DNA of 64,000 bases from Dentipellis sp. KUC8613. Taxonomy: Eukaryota; Basidiomycota; Agaricomycetes; Russulales; Hericiaceae. Shown in pieces: positions 24,829-38,017 of the stretch; positions within the stretch are counted from its first letter, which is position 1; each line of letters begins with the position of its first letter. The translations under genes and the position numbers were made by a program. The notes under the pieces are model-generated. The model was not told where the DNA came from and did no database searches. It worked only from the letters and a program-made list of their open reading frames with translations. Location of the stretch: assembly GCA_002286715.1 (NCBI GenBank), contig NSJX01000010.1, positions 2,656 to 66,655 of the forward strand, given 5' to 3'.

Positions 24829-27800
24829 TCAGGCTGGTGCTGGATCATTTCCCAAGGCATGCATCTCCACTGCTTCTCCCTCCCCACCTGCCTCTTCATC
24901 ACCTCTGATATGGTTCTTTCTTGCATGCCATGTGGAGGGTTTGAGCCAACTGAATTTGGTAGGGTGGGTCTCATTTGTAGGATGGATTTCATCTGCAGGT
25001 GCAGCACATTCAAGTAAGTTGATGCCTTTTTCAACTAGGTCCTCCAATGGGCCCAATTCCTGTCATCAAATTATGTTAGTTAGTGAAGGGAAGGAGAAGA
25101 AATAGCTGACATACAGATAGCACTGGAGATTTTGCTTTGAGTAGTTTCAAGAATATTAATTGCTTAGTAACATCCAGTGGGAAGAAGCTACAGATTTCAT
25201 AGTCCATCAGCTTCAACAATGAAAATATGACACTATCAACTTACAATCCATCAGGTATGTCCTCCATGCTCACAGTTAAATGTTCTTGCCAATCTGTCTT
25301 GTTGTCCAGAGCCATCTCCAACTCAGTTGAGATAAGCTGCATACAGATGCAAATGTAATGTGTGAAAAATGATGGTTCTGATTGTGCATCAATATATTCT
25401 GTCATTTTGAAAATAAATGATTTCCATGTCTCTTTGTCAATCAAGCTATGCTTGTTGAGTATATAGAATACTCTCATGAGAGGAATATATCTAAAACGCA
25501 AGAAGCCTGCATTTAAACATGAAATATTGTTTTGGAAAGCAATTGGATTCAAGAAGTTATGCAAGTTGATATTATTAATCAAGTATACAATTGCTTGAGA
25601 TGAAGATCTATTGCTTGAGATGACATGCACATACACTCCTATCCAGGGAGATGCTGCAAAATCTACATCTTGATTTGAGCACAAGACATACATTCCATGC
25701 ATTGTTTTTGAAAAAGAAGATGAATTCATCAAGTCAGCCATTTCAGAATTATTAGCTATAAGTCTTTGTGATAAATAACATGCACTTCTAAATAGGGGCT
25801 TGATGCTTTCAATCTTATCAGAAGTTGATATTCTTCCTATACATTCCATCCACTTTTGTATCCACAGTGATGTTACAACAGGAATTGCATTTATATCTTC
25901 ACATATTCGTGACATTACTATGCAAGTATCAATGATGGAATTTTCAGACATTTGCTCCCATATGGTGTCAGAACTCTCCATGACATTTACTAATGATTTA
26001 GCCAGTCCAGCCCTTGTCAATCTCTCTGTTTTGATATCTGATCCATGTTCAATCACAGTTTTGAAAAGAAATAATAATTTTATCAGTTGTTTTTCATTGC
26101 AGGTCTCAATGAAGGGACAGCCAAGTTCACTACTGGTAAAACAATGGTTGAGTATAGAGAATAACAGATCAAGATAAGATGGCTTTGAGGTAAGTCTACT
26201 CATTGAAAAATAGTTGACAGTTTGCCAGGCAAGTATATATTCTGGACTATCATTGTTAGAGCTAGATGAATCTAAACTCCTATAGTTATCAGTATTCAGA
26301 TATGTTTTGACAATGTTCTGAATATGAGAGTTTGGCTTAAATATAGATGCATAGTGCCTCTTCAACTGCACCTCTAATTCGACTGTGATCATCAACTGTT
26401 GCGGTGACTTTTGAAGTGCTGATGTCAGTGTGTTATAGTTTGAACTCTGAAAAGCTCTAATAAAACCACTCCTAAACAGATTGTCATGTAAAATTGGATG
26501 GCTGATGTCTTGAGACATCTCAAAACTCCAGTAGTCATAATCATCTTTGCATTGCCAGTGATCATTTGTTCTGGAATGACTTTCTGCAATATATAAAACT
26601 ATCACAGCCCACTGATAATTTTTTGCTTCCTGATTATCATCATCCCTGATTTGTCTACATAACTGAGCAGCCCTCTCAGCTAATGCATGAATGTTCATGT
26701 CTTTCCAAAGATTGAGTTTATGATAAACCAAGTCAACACCTGATAGTGCTTGAACAACAATATTAGACACTGTTTCATTTGTTGAGAACCCATGGAGCCA
26801 GACTAAGGATTCCATGTCAAGATCATACACTCTTTCCTTTACTGTAGAACTCTCTAGCTCTCTTTGGGGCTGAAACTTTGTGTCAGATTTCTTGAGCAAA
26901 TACAGAACCAGCTGTTTCATTTGAGAAATAAGCTCTGAAATTGGAGTCTTATATGAGCACTCCACATATACTGCAGGCAGAGCATTGGCACCAAGATAGA
27001 TCATATACAATGCTGCTGCCAGCACTCCAGTCATGCCTGCACTGACTGTATCCAGTGGCACCAAGAATAGCACAAGGCCAATGAAGAACAGCAATAGTGC
27101 AATATGCATGAAGATGGGCAGGAATCCCACAATCTCAGACACATGCCACTTCTCAAGACCAGTATATCTGAAGTGTCTGATATGAGCCTTTTCTTTGCTA
27201 GACCCAGAGATAGGTGACACATAATATTGCAGCCATTGTTTCACCAGCACAGAGATCAATGCTGTAGCCAAGCTGAATGCCAAGCTAATGAACCAGAGCC
27301 TGTTGACCCATTGGTCAGATGCAGCAACCTGAAAGCCAGAGGTAGCATTCTGCTGAGACACAGGGACCACAGAGGGAGAGACACCATCAGCCATGGCCCT
27401 CTGAAGGCCAACCAATTCAGTGAGGAGCATGGCAGAGACCTGAGAATAGTCTGGCTGAAGAGACTGAGAGCTTTGGACTACAAAGGTAGTGACCACTGCA
27501 GAGAAGAGACCAGCCTGCAATGATTGTGCAATAGATGTTAGATATTGTTACTAGCTAATTGAAGATGAACTTACAAAAACAAGGAGGACATCAATAGTGT
27601 CCTTCCATGCTTCCACCATGTCATCATCCATCATCTTGGCTTCATCAAGATACACTTTCCAGACACGAGCATTGGGCCCTAAGCATCTTCCATCCTCCTC
27701 AACAGGATATTTCTTCTGATAGTCATCTGGGTCCCAATACTCTGGAAGCAAACATTGAGAAAGATGTGAGGTGAGGTCAAGCAGAATAACCTACGAGTGT

Positions 27801-28463
27801 TTGGCTTCTTGTGTGATACACCAAACATCTTCCTTTTCTTCTCCTTTTCACCTGAAGGCTGAGTATGCCTGAATTCAGGCTCAGCAGCAGAAGAGGTCTC
27901 ATCACTGCCATCAGCATCCTCTGACTCTGACTCTGACTCTGTTTTATGAATAGACTGCTGTGAAGCTGAATCAGTGAAACTGTCCTTCAATCTTACTTGA
28001 TAGCCACTGACAGTATCTGTGATTCTTTTGCTTTTCTGGCTTATCTTTCCTGGAGAAGAACTGTTGACAGCAGGAAGGTTTTCATCTGCATCAAGGGTCA
28101 GCATTGGATGAAGGAATCTATCTACAGATGGAAGGACTCACTCGAAGTGGCCTCATTCTCAGGAACAGCACTGTGATTTGATGAAAGCACCGATGCACGG
28201 CCAGGCTCTATATCGGCATGGTCCTCGCTCGCTGTGGTGGGCAGCATATCAGTCAAGGACCTCAAACAAACAACAGACACTTACTTGCAGAACTAGCAGC
28301 ATCACTTGGGTCGGGCAGATCACCCAGAGGGACACAGGTGGTCTCCTCCGGCAGAGATCTATTATCGGAATCATCAACTTCGTTCACTGAATGCAATTGA
28401 AAACAACGAAAATCAGTCAACGGGCCAACATCCCAAGACAATCTACAACTTACTCGATGCCAT
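24829..28463 (-). CDS. DUF6535 membrane protein, copy 2 (full length)
   Basis: The only one of the three with an intact N-terminus. Exons: 28463..28454, 28386..28285, 28231..28142, 28085..27795, 27741..27575, 27514..25245, 25187..25115, 25059..24829; 3,234 nt, 1,077 aa, all GT-AG. The start MASMNEVDD is coded by a 10-nt first exon. Residues to about 165 are acidic and serine-rich, including an ESESESE run. Then comes the DUF6535 block: WDPDDY, KMMDDDMVEAW, a first membrane span over the exon 5/6 junction, LWFISLAFSLATALI, and a hairpin of two more spans. The rest is a long helix-rich soluble part without a motif I recognise. The tail contains FSWLKPSTWHARKNHI, conserved in the paralogues. No function is established for this family. 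The protein differs more from copies 1 and 3 than those differ from each other. The main exon lacks CpG over more than 1 kb. Confidence 0.85.
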
Positions 28464-29724
28464 TGTTGAGAACTTGTTGTTTGCAGTCGTGGGACGCAGT
28501 GTTGAGAGGGTATGTGCGAGGAAGGTCGTGGTAAGAGGAGAGGAGCGTTGGGGGCGAGGACGACACGCAAGCCCTGTGCCGCATGTCTTCCATTCAACCT
28601 TGACATGCGAGCGTCTGCACGGAATCTGCGCGGAACGACGACACAAGCGCCATACCATTCTCTCGCGCCTCCCCAAGTCGGATATCCAAGTCGAGTCCTG
28701 ACCTGCAGAATGTGTTCCCTTCATAGCCCCTAGCCCTAGCAGCAGCATGTGCGCTGCAGAAGACGAGGCGATGGGTGACGATCGCGACTTCGCGCGAGTT
28801 ATCCGAGAAGGAGAGCATAGGAGGGGACAAAAAGGGTCAAAGCCAACTCTAGAACGACGTACGTCTGCGTACTTCTGTCGAACACCGTCTTCACCTCCAG
28901 CATTCTCCTGCGTTCCTCTCTAGGATAGCCAAGTCTTAACCATAACGCGCTTTTCGATATTGAGTCTCGTGTCGAAGTCCTTAGCCAGTGCGAGCATGTA
29001 GTATCCGTGCCTCCCCTGCACCCGCACCCACGCCGGCGGGTGCGTCCTAATCATGTCGGTGCTCTGAAGTGCCGCAGAGGCCAGCACGTCTGCTCTGCCC
29101 AGGTTTTGACAAAGTCATCGACGGGCTGTCCACGAACAAGCTCAACTCGACCCAGCAGTGGCTTTTTCCAAACCCCACTCCGGACCTCACCTCTCTCTCC
29201 GTCTTGCAAGCCCATCTCTCTAGCATGGTGCTCTACAGCCGTAAACCCGCCCGTGACGCTTGCACCTGCAGATGAGGCCAACAAGCTCAGTTTGTCATCG
29301 TCGATGGGATTCCGAAGGATCTGGCTGCCGACCGCAGGCATGGTAATCAGGATATCATGGGTGCATCTATATCTTCTGTCTCAATCTATCCGTTGCTGAT
29401 GTGCTCATGACGAGTCCCGCGTCGTCAATACCCCGAATGAGGGTCTTGGACTCATTAGCTCATTCAGGATTCCGTATGTGAACATGCCTGGCATCTCGAG
29501 TCGTACAAGCCCTGGCTCGCAAGCACCTCCGAACACATCATTCCACTGCGACCCACTCATCTACGAGAACCACCTGTTCGCAAAATTCTTGTCAACAGCC
29601 TGGACGCATGCCCGATCAATACCAGCGCGCCGAGTCAGAATCTTGAGCCGCATCAGAATAGCCTCGTCGAGCTCTTCCTGTTGTTCCTGCTGCGCAGGTT
29701 CGGTGCATCTTCGCCAACTGTCTT
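28464..29724 (+). repeat. Partial repeat block R, divergent from DUF6535 copy 2
   Basis: Homology to the R blocks starts near 28,600 (CTTGACATGCGAGCGTCT) and continues through remnants of the unidentified gene, for example a piece reading FDKVIDGLSTNKLNST at about 29,104-29,150 and one reading LQAHLSSMVLYS at about 29,206-29,243. The CDA part is missing, as beside the other DUF6535 copies. Frames are broken. Confidence 0.5.
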
Positions 29725-30809
29725 TCTTGCACTCATAGCACAAGTCAATCGCACAAAGCCCGAAAGCCAAAGCCTCACTCCTCATTCACATACTTCCTCG
29801 TGCAATTTCGCCCATATCGAGTTCTGCGAACTGTATGCTGAGTCCGGGTCGAAACGGAAGCGGACGAGGTCTGTCGCTTACCAGATCTTCGAGCGTGTAC
29901 CACGGACATTCCTGGACCCCAACTACTGTATATCCACTAACATTATCATTTTTGCCGCCTGCTCTGTCGAGAAGAGCATACGTACCTTGCGCCTGGTCTG
30001 AAGAGACCGGAGATCTAGCGGAGGATTGAAAATCAATAGCACAGGTACGTCGCCTGCTTCTCACCTGCGCCGAGCCTTACTAAGCCGACCACAGACACAA
30101 CCATATACAGGAGCTGGGAGGGTAGAAGATCAAGCTGGGAGTCGAAGAGGAGGACTGATACGCTACGAATGCCTGAGCAGGTCCGTCGTTCTCGACAGGA
30201 CTCTGTGTTACCCGACGGCGCGCCGTTGGTGTCTCAGTGAGACTTCGACCCCGACGCCTCAGCCCCTATGATCTCGATAGTGCTAGTGCAAGCCTAGCTC
30301 GCGCACGGTGCCAGACACGCCGCCGCCGAGGAAACTTGCGTAGTAGCGGCGCGCGCCTTCGCCACCTCGCCGATCTTGCGCCCGCATCATCGACCGCTTG
30401 CTCGATCGCCTTCGCGATTGACGAGCGCTAGCCAGGGCGAAACACTAGCCCTCGCGCGCGAACGCGACAACTTCGGACGGAATCGCTGTCGAAAATTCGA
30501 GAGGAGGCACGGTCTGCGACAACTTCAAGGATGTTGCCCGACCGCCCACCGTCCACTGTTCGACAACATAACCTCGCCGCCTTCTCTGTTCCTCGTCGTC
30601 AACTCTCGGGTGCTCAAGCCAAGAGACCCGAAATGTTTCCAGCGATCCAGACTCTCATTCGATTTCATCCAAGCTCGGGCTCGCGTATTCCGGAAGCGAC
30701 GGTCTGATCTCTCGCCTGGTGCATAACACAAGCATATCTAAATCTAGAGTAGTATTCAGTATCATTGCTCCTGTAACATACAGATGCGATTTCAATGTAG
30801 AGTATAGTC
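29725..30809. repeat. Repeat blocks S to Y, copy 5
   Basis: Block S is at about 29,737-29,775, the T mark (AAGAGCATACGTACC) at about 29,970, the V mark near 30,180, the X string at about 30,418 and the Y equivalent at about 30,735. It is CpG-rich and closest by eye to copy 1. Open frames on both strands are not shared with other copies. Confidence 0.45.
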
Positions 30810-32640
30810 ACGATTGTCGAAATAAGTGCGCATTTGCTCTCAAAATCCGGCGGAGCGAAGCGACGATCCTGCTGGGTGAATGTCGCGCACACAGTAGCGG
30901 CGCTACATCCGCATCCACAATCTGCGCGCAGACCAAGAGTCTAGTTCGAGCAAGATGTATGCGCCGTATTCGTCTGTTCCAAGCTCGAACAACGTGAACG
31001 CGGCGCACTTGCGCGAAGAATGCGCAGATCGCATGTACGGGGGACAGCTTAACGCGTAGATCAGGAGGCTTTAGGAGGATTCGTAGATGCTGCGGAGGAC
31101 GGGTTGTCCGGCACCAGGGTTCAGTTGGCGCGAACGCGAGGTGAGAGCTCCAAGCGCGAACTTGGTGCGAATGGTGGAGGCCTGGCATCGGTCGTACAGT
31201 TGCTCCAGATGGTGCGAAGGGCATCCGGCCGGCGTGCTTGCATGATACGGAAGGCGCGCATTTGGAGTTTGGGGAGAGCCTCACGGCTATGCTATAGGCA
31301 ACCAAAGTCGACGCAAGGGTAGATAGACAGAACTTACTGTTCTCGACGCCCTACAGTACCTCAATCTGCGGTGATACACTTCGCAAGTTGCCCCGCGCCC
31401 GTCTTCTTGTAAAGCATGACACCGAGCCTGGTGCAAGATTTCGATGCAGGACTTCAGCTCGCAGTCAAGACAATGTGAAAAGGAGGCGCGCACCTCAAAT
31501 CATCCTTCTATGCCCGATGCCGCTGCCTGAAATGCACTCCGTCCTCACCGTGTGTTGACGCACGATATTTGGATGCGAGTTCCTTAGAAACGCCTCCTTC
31601 GCGAGGGCCTAGGCCCCCAACTCGATAGAGTCGCGAAGCTGCGCGTCCGAGGATACGGGTCGACAAGGCGCACGCCGTGCTAGCGCACTGCATGAAGAAG
31701 ACATTGATGCCAGTAAACAAGTCAAAGAGGCCCTGTGAAGCACGGGGAATCCGCACGCCCGAGGACACGCGCAGATCGACGAAGAAATCGAGCAAGAGGC
31801 GCGTTGCTTGAGGCACAGGCAGCCCTCCACGCGGTCCATCGCGCTCCTTTAGCGAGACGTTGTCGTCATAGAATAGGGCCTGTGTGACTGCTGCAAGCTG
31901 CATCTCCGCAGTATCCCGCCCGCTGCCCGTCTTCCTGCGCTGACCGCATGAGAGTAGTCGAGCCGGATCATGATGCTCGTCGAGGCTGCCCATTCTAAGC
32001 CCAAGGTACGCTCGCAGGGAGCGCGCGGGCGGCCGTGATGCGGACTTGTATCACGCTTAGAATAAAAAATTTGTAATTCAGTTTTTTGCATGCAATGAGA
32101 CTTAGCTTTATTCCCACAAATATCCCCGCTCTCACTATCTGACTGCGCGGCGTGTAAGCTGGCGCAAGGGCGCGACGTGCGAGTCTGGCAGGGGCCTGTG
32201 GACTACGGCTGAGAGAGGATCGGGCGAAGTGTGGGTGCTATTCGAAGCCGTGCTGGAAAAGCATCATCGTGCTTGTGAAGCCGCTGCTAGAAAGGCGTCA
32301 GCTCGAACGAAAAAAGAGAAGGATAGAAGGGAACTCAAGGCAAGAAGCTTACCACTACACTGCATTGACGTAGATGAATCATGATCCCTACGCACAGAAG
32401 CAATGACTGAGACGTCTTTCTTGGAGAATGTGCGTCTCCTTCGTTCGAGCCTGCATGCCCGTATGTCAGTCAGATGGCCGTGGCGAAGTGCTACGGACGG
32501 TGAAGTACGATCATTTCATGTTCGCGACAGTGTCAGAAATCCTACAGACGAGGTAAGAAATGTTCCAGCAGATAGCCAAGGATGGGAATGGTTGTTTGCG
32601 CGAGGAGACGAACAATCACGATGGACGCAAAGAGCCCGGC
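30810..32640 (-). pseudogene. Block Z copy 4: decayed - strand gene, unidentified
   Basis: Matches Z copies 1 to 3 in order. Near 31,340 it has the GTCGAGAACA string before a GTAAGT donor seen at about 13,525 in copy 2. Near 32,430-32,350 it has the equivalent of the TIFENDIP exon with altered frame. The 161-codon frame at 31,508-31,993 is not kept in the other copies. Confidence 0.4.
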
Positions 32641-34140
32641 GGTTGCCCGGCCCGGGCGCCTGCGCGGACGCGTTGTGACTTGCTGCTCGCTCCAACTGTA
32701 AGCACGCGCTCTCGTCAACAACGTCCGTGCGTGCTTCAGGCTTGGGCGGCCATTTTCCGCCGAGTTCGTTCTCAACGCAATTCATCTTGACGGCTGCGTC
32801 TTCCTACGCTCCCCGTTGTCGCTTTTCCCTATCGTACGTGCCCATACGACTCTCGGTCCCCTACCGACGACCGCCTTTTCAATACTTTTCCCTGCTTGTG
32901 CTTGAGCGATATGAATCTCTGCGCTCTGGTCATCGCGCGCAGCCGCCTGAGACTACATCAGCGAGCAGGGCAGGACACAAATCAAAGGTGAGTCCCCTGC
33001 AAATCTTAACTCCTGGTCTATTCGTCTCATCTGCATATCCTTGCGACCGACGCCGGCGTAGAGTGCGCCCCGCACTTCTCTCTACACGCTTTCGGGCCAC
33101 AACTTCGCGCAGCCCTAGAGGTCAGCGACCGAGGCCCAGCAACGGCATTCCGGGCAGTATCTCGAACAATATCCAGCTCGATTGCTTCGACGCGAACGAC
33201 TATTCCAACACCAGCTACACATCGGCTGACGCTGCTGTGTGTCTCTTATTTCTAGATTCCTGTCATTTATTTTATGTTTACCTCTTAGGGCGCGGTGAGG
33301 ATGTGGGCCGCGGTCGCGTATCTGCTAGCAGAGCGTGGGTACTCGGCATGCGACAACTCAGAGCGCGCGTACACTTCTTGAGCACCCTTCCTGCGCGCTG
33401 TAATCGAGAGCTGCGCCCTGCTCGCTCAATAAACAGGCCATCTGCTCGCTGCAGCTGGCGCCGAGAAACTCTATTTCTGCTGCTTGCCCCCAACTCGTCT
33501 GGGAGCAGAACGGGCACTTCCGTGCGCTTCTTTCGTTTTCTTCCCATTACAGACAGTGTGCTGATACGATTTTGCTCGTTTCCGTCGCCAGGGTAGACCT
33601 ACAGCCAATGGAAAACACCCAGGTTCACAGGCTCGCGCCGGACATGTCGACCAGCTCAGCCGAAGACGATGGGCTACGACTTTGACGACAACCCGAACCG
33701 CTCGGGCAACGCGTTCCACAATTTTCTGTGGCACAACGACAGGAAGGCTGCAATGCCCTTTATTGGGTGAATGCGATAGATTGGCCCCTCTCGGTGCAGC
33801 GCGCGTTGGACAGTGAGCATGAGATCTGCGTCAGTACGTCGAGCGTGTTTCCGCTTGCTTGCGATTGACTTCGTTGTCTAGATTGTATCAAGATAACTGG
33901 TCTTGTCACTACAATACATTGCCGCACTATCCTAGTCGGGCGCCTGGATGCTGACGTAGATGTACAGTGACCTCGTTCCAAGGTCAAGGCGTGTTCGTTG
34001 AGCTCTAGTTAGTACATGGTGCGTGGTCCCTTCGATCCACCATTCCACGGAACGCGCACCCTAAGCTCGCGTTCGCACGTATACAGATGAAAGCGAACAA
34101 GCCCATTTTCGGCGTCACGCAAACCTGGGGGAGGATAAGC
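32641..34140 (+). pseudogene. Decayed chitin deacetylase copy C (CE4)
   Basis: Exon 1 remnant is at about 32,911-32,987 (CAAATCAAAG then GTGAGT), exon 2 remnant at about 33,050-33,237, and exon 3 equivalent at about 33,590-33,833, where GGGCTACGACTTTGACGACA corresponds to the FDDGP region and is still readable. The split codon at the end of exon 3 starts with A here instead of C or T. A VTPTC-region remnant is near 34,110-34,130. Stops and indels occur throughout. Confidence 0.7.
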
Positions 34141-35655
34141 TTGACTTGCGAGCGTCTCCACGGAACCTGTGCGGAACAATGACACGAGAACCACAGCGAC
34201 GTTATTCTTTTACCGGCATGCAACCCGAATTCTGGTCCGTGAAGTGCCTATCCCCATCATCTCGTAGCAGCAGTACATGGATTCCAGCCGGCGAACAAAT
34301 GAGGGATGACGTCATCGAGGAAGGACAGGGAAAGAAGGGGAAACCGACTGTAGAACGACGTACGCCTGTATAATTAGCCGCTATTTACACCCCGGCCAAT
34401 TCACAGCTGCAGCGTTCTCTAGTCGCCTTCCTTTCAGTTGGCTAAGTCTAAACCACGCCGTGCCTCTGGATTTTCGATCTCAGGGCGAAGTTCTTGGCCG
34501 GCGCGCCTCTGCATTCGCGCCTGCGATGCATGATGCATGATGCGTCGGAAGCGACGATCTTGAGCGTAGGATCTTTGTGTCCGCTCTGTCAAGTACGTGG
34601 TCAATGTCCAGGATTTCTCCACGGATTTGATCTTTATATTTCAGCTGTTATGCGCACTTTGCCGTTGCCGAGTCCGAGCGAGATTGAAAGCCGTCAAGCT
34701 ACCATAACAACGCTGACGCTGACTCCGTCGCATATCACCCTCAATGGTGGGTGCATTCTCTTATCAGCATTTTTTGCACACCACTAACTATGAGTTAGTT
34801 GGAACATATGTTTCTATGGCATGGCACACAAGTTGCCCAATGTCTCAACTTCAGACCTCGATGGCCTCAACAATGTGCTGTTGATGAACAATCTCAATCT
34901 GACCCAGTACCAGGACCCTGGCTTCATTCTCGTCTTGCAAGCGAACCACGCTGGCGTGGCGCTTGTGAGCTCCATGACGCTGACCCGCTCGCAGTCCCCA
35001 TCCATGCGACTGTACGTGAACGTACTCGGCATCCCCGAGATCTACACGCGCCGGCTCGCAGTGCTCTCTAACGCGGTGTCCCACGATGACACCGGAATAT
35101 CCGCCCAACTCACATGCATCTATGAGAATCGCCAGTTCGCAAATTTCCCATCGGCAGGCTCGACATGCACTCAGTGAATATCGGCGTGCCGAGTCAGATT
35201 CTCGACGCGCCAGAACAGCTCCGTCAAGCCCTTTGATCGCATCCTGCAGCGAAAATAAGGTATGTCTCACCTCTGACATTCTCATGCTTGCATCGAACAC
35301 TGACTCGTTTCCGTGTAATGCAGATCTTTCTGGCCACTCGCCGCCCTCGGCACTCCCCCGCTCACTTGCAGATCGCACAGACCTTCCTCGACCAACTCAC
35401 CTTCATCTTCATCTGCAGCACCTTCACGACCGATCCAGATAGCATCTACTTGTCCTATCCACCGCCTCTCCTTCCTGCGATGTACTAGATCCACGTGGCT
35501 AACATGCTGCCCCACAGTTCGACCTTAGTATCTCTCCCAAACATCACGGCGACGGCTCCATGCTGCAGGACATGCCCTTTAGCGAGCTGGACGCGGCGCC
35601 TTGGTGACGACTCGAATCCGCAGCGACGCGCTTGCCATAGCGCAGCGATGGCGCT
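34141..35655 (+). pseudogene. Unidentified gene remnant downstream of CDA copy C
   Basis: This unit keeps the longest open piece of the unidentified gene: 34,821-35,177 is open and reads KLPNVSTSDLDGLNNVLL and then FILVLQANHAGVALVSSMTL. A later piece reads FPSAGSTCT, matching FPIGSTHM in copy A. A 3' piece around 35,540-35,600 contains CAGGACATGCCCTTTAGCGA, matching 18,115-18,134. The pieces suggest a secreted or structural protein, but I cannot assign a family. Confidence 0.5.
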
Positions 35656-36560
35656 CGTCTCGTCGCTCCCGGCGCTACATTCATCGGCAAGCATACTGCA
35701 TGCACGGATCGAGTCGCAGAGCTCGAAAGCCGAAGTCTTACCGTCGGCATACTTCTCGTAGGTGTTCGAATATATTGAGTCTCGTGAATCGTAAGTTGAG
35801 TACGGTTTGAGACGAGGACAGTTGACATAGAATGGGACTCGGACCTGCCGGTGCAGAGCTGTCATTTACGAGTTGTAGTCAGATCTTCGGACACGCTTCA
35901 CTGATATTCCATATCCACGAATGTCATCAATATCGTTGTTTGCTTTTGGACAAGCAGAGGATACACGCTATCGCATCTGGTCTGAAAGGCCGGGAGATCC
36001 GATAGACAATAGAATGTGATATTACAGGTACGCTGCCAGCCTCTCATGTCCATCGTCTTATCAAGTCGACTACAAACACGCAGAACCCGCCCAACAAACT
36101 CTGGTACACCAACTCAGCATTCGCGCGGGGATCATATGGAGCAGAGGACGTGGATTGATCCGCCATGAGTGTTTGGACAGGTACGTCGTTCTCAACAGGC
36201 ATCGTTTGAATGACCTCTTTCAATCGCGCGGCGTTAGTATGTCTCAAGCGTTGGCCCCCACACCTCAGTCTATCAGATCTCGATAGCGCACACCCAACTC
36301 GCTCGCGATGCTGGACACGCTGCCGCCAAAGAACCTGATGACAGGCTCGGCACTCAAAATTCAGCGACGCACACCTTCATCCTCTTGCTGCCTTTGGGAC
36401 CCCAGCATCGACGGCCCGCCAGGTCGCCTTCGCCATCGACCGATGGCTGCATATGCGACCAAGCGATGTAGGCTCTACGTGCACATATCAGTATTTGCCT
36501 TTCAAAACTGCTCCTGCATCTTTTCCAATGCGACCCTCGAAGCCATACGACGGATACACT
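35656..36560. repeat. Repeat blocks S to X, copy 6
   Basis: Block S is at about 35,697-35,740, the V mark near 36,183 and a diverged X mark at about 36,437. The block ends close to the 3' end of the aspartic protease gene. No gene is supported inside it. Confidence 0.45.
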
Positions 36561-36582
36561 GTTCGTGATCATTGAAGCAAAT

Positions 36583-37924
36583 CTAACGCAACTCCGCGAA
36601 CCCCATGCGCTTGCCAGTGACGTCGAGAGTAAGGTATACATTCTTCAGGAACGGGATTCCTAATAGCCACTCTCCTGTCTCCCTGTTCTCGTCCGGAACG
36701 ATATTGGAAAAGCAGATGTCAGCTACAATGTGTTCCCCAACGACGTCACGCGGATCCACGTCGAATGAGCGACCGTTGATGGTGATCGATAGCTTCGGCT
36801 GGGCACTGCACGGAATCCCATACGAGCCATCGCGAAGCGTCACGACCCCCGGAATCGTATTGTGTATTGCGTATGCATCGAGGGGGTCCACCAACATCAC
36901 GCCGCTGCCAGTGTTGACGATGCCGACGCGCGCCGGCATGACCTCGGAACCATCCATCGAAATCCCGTCGATGTTGAACTTCCATGATTCGCTGGAGAGG
37001 TTCGGCACAAACACTTGTCTGTCCTGGAAGAATCTGGCGGTGTTCTCCTCGCCGAAGGTGATTTCGCCGTCATTTCGACCGTCAACGTGGCGCGACAATT
37101 TCCAGCCGGATATGCCTCTTGATAAATAACCTGCGGACACGAGAGAATCTAGAATGGTAGCTATCTTGGTTTGCGAGGATTTCTGTTCGCAAGATATAGA
37201 TATTTAGAGCCCCTCATGGATGAAGTATAGTATACAAGCTTACACTGGGACCGAATCCCATGACCCCATCATAAGTGCTCGTGGCCGGAATACCTGTCAA
37301 CGTGTCGCCGGCTCCGAACGGGAATAGAGGAAGAATCCGGCCTTCGATATCGATCTTATCCATGACCAAAGGACCAGTCACACTACTACCATCTTCATAT
37401 ATGGCAGACCATGTGTGGTCTGCTACAGGTCGGACAGTACGCGAAGTCGAACGGCCGATGGTAAGACGGCTACCCTGCGGATAAAACGTAAGTAACCGAG
37501 AAGTCGATGGAAAATGAATCGGAGGCTTACACGCTGCGGGCATGTATCGCTAACGAGCCAAAATTCGGAGGACCCGCTGTCCATGAGCACGCGGTATGGA
37601 GTTGGATTCGAGCCGATCTTCACCGAAGCGAGATAGCCCGTATCACAAACAGTACTTGTCGTCAAGGATATCAGAGGGAGCGTGAAAGGAGTAGGCGCTC
37701 GTCGGGATACATTTCTAGGATCATGCATAACTTCAATATCATTATTGACAAGAATGAAATTCAGGGATGACTGACGCAAAGTGGTGCGAAGCCTCCGTTA
37801 AGTCGATATGAGTTGCGGGAAGTTCATGGCCACGAGGAAACGGAATGCCCCAAACTGACGCAGGGGCCGAAAGTCCAAGACAAGCAGCTGCTAAGAAGGT
37901 ATCGAATGTGAATGTATACCGCAT
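36583..37924 (-). CDS. A1-family aspartic protease-like protein, second catalytic Asp replaced
   Basis: Pepsin-type (MEROPS A1) secreted protein. Exons 37924..37776, 37714..37531, 37473..37244, 37180..36583; 1,161 nt, 386 aa; all introns GT-AG. A signal peptide (MRYTFTFDTFLAAACLG) is followed by a short propeptide with an Arg-Arg near the exon 1/2 junction. The first lobe has the active-site motif MDSGSSEFW and a flap Tyr in IYEDGSS. In the second lobe the expected DTG/DSG motif reads IVNTGSGVML: the codon is AAC (Asn) at about 36,918-36,920. The late WVVGDTFLKN-type motif reads WLLGIPFLKN. Both changes argue against normal two-Asp catalysis, although the reading frame is intact. A TATA-like box lies 86 nt upstream of the start. 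The gene sits between two repeat units. Confidence 0.85.
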
Positions 37925-38009
37925 GATAGGCAGAGACAGCGGAGACCAGCTCGAGGGGGAAGAATTGTAGGAAGGAACCAGCCTTGCCGGAAGACGTAAC
38001 GTCTGAGGC

Positions 38010-38017
38010 CTTTTATA
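38010..38017 (-). promoter_or_regulatory. TATA-like box of the aspartic protease gene
   Basis: Reads TATAAAAG on the - strand, 86 nt upstream of the ATG at 37,924. The distance suits a TATA element with a short 5' leader. Confidence 0.5.
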
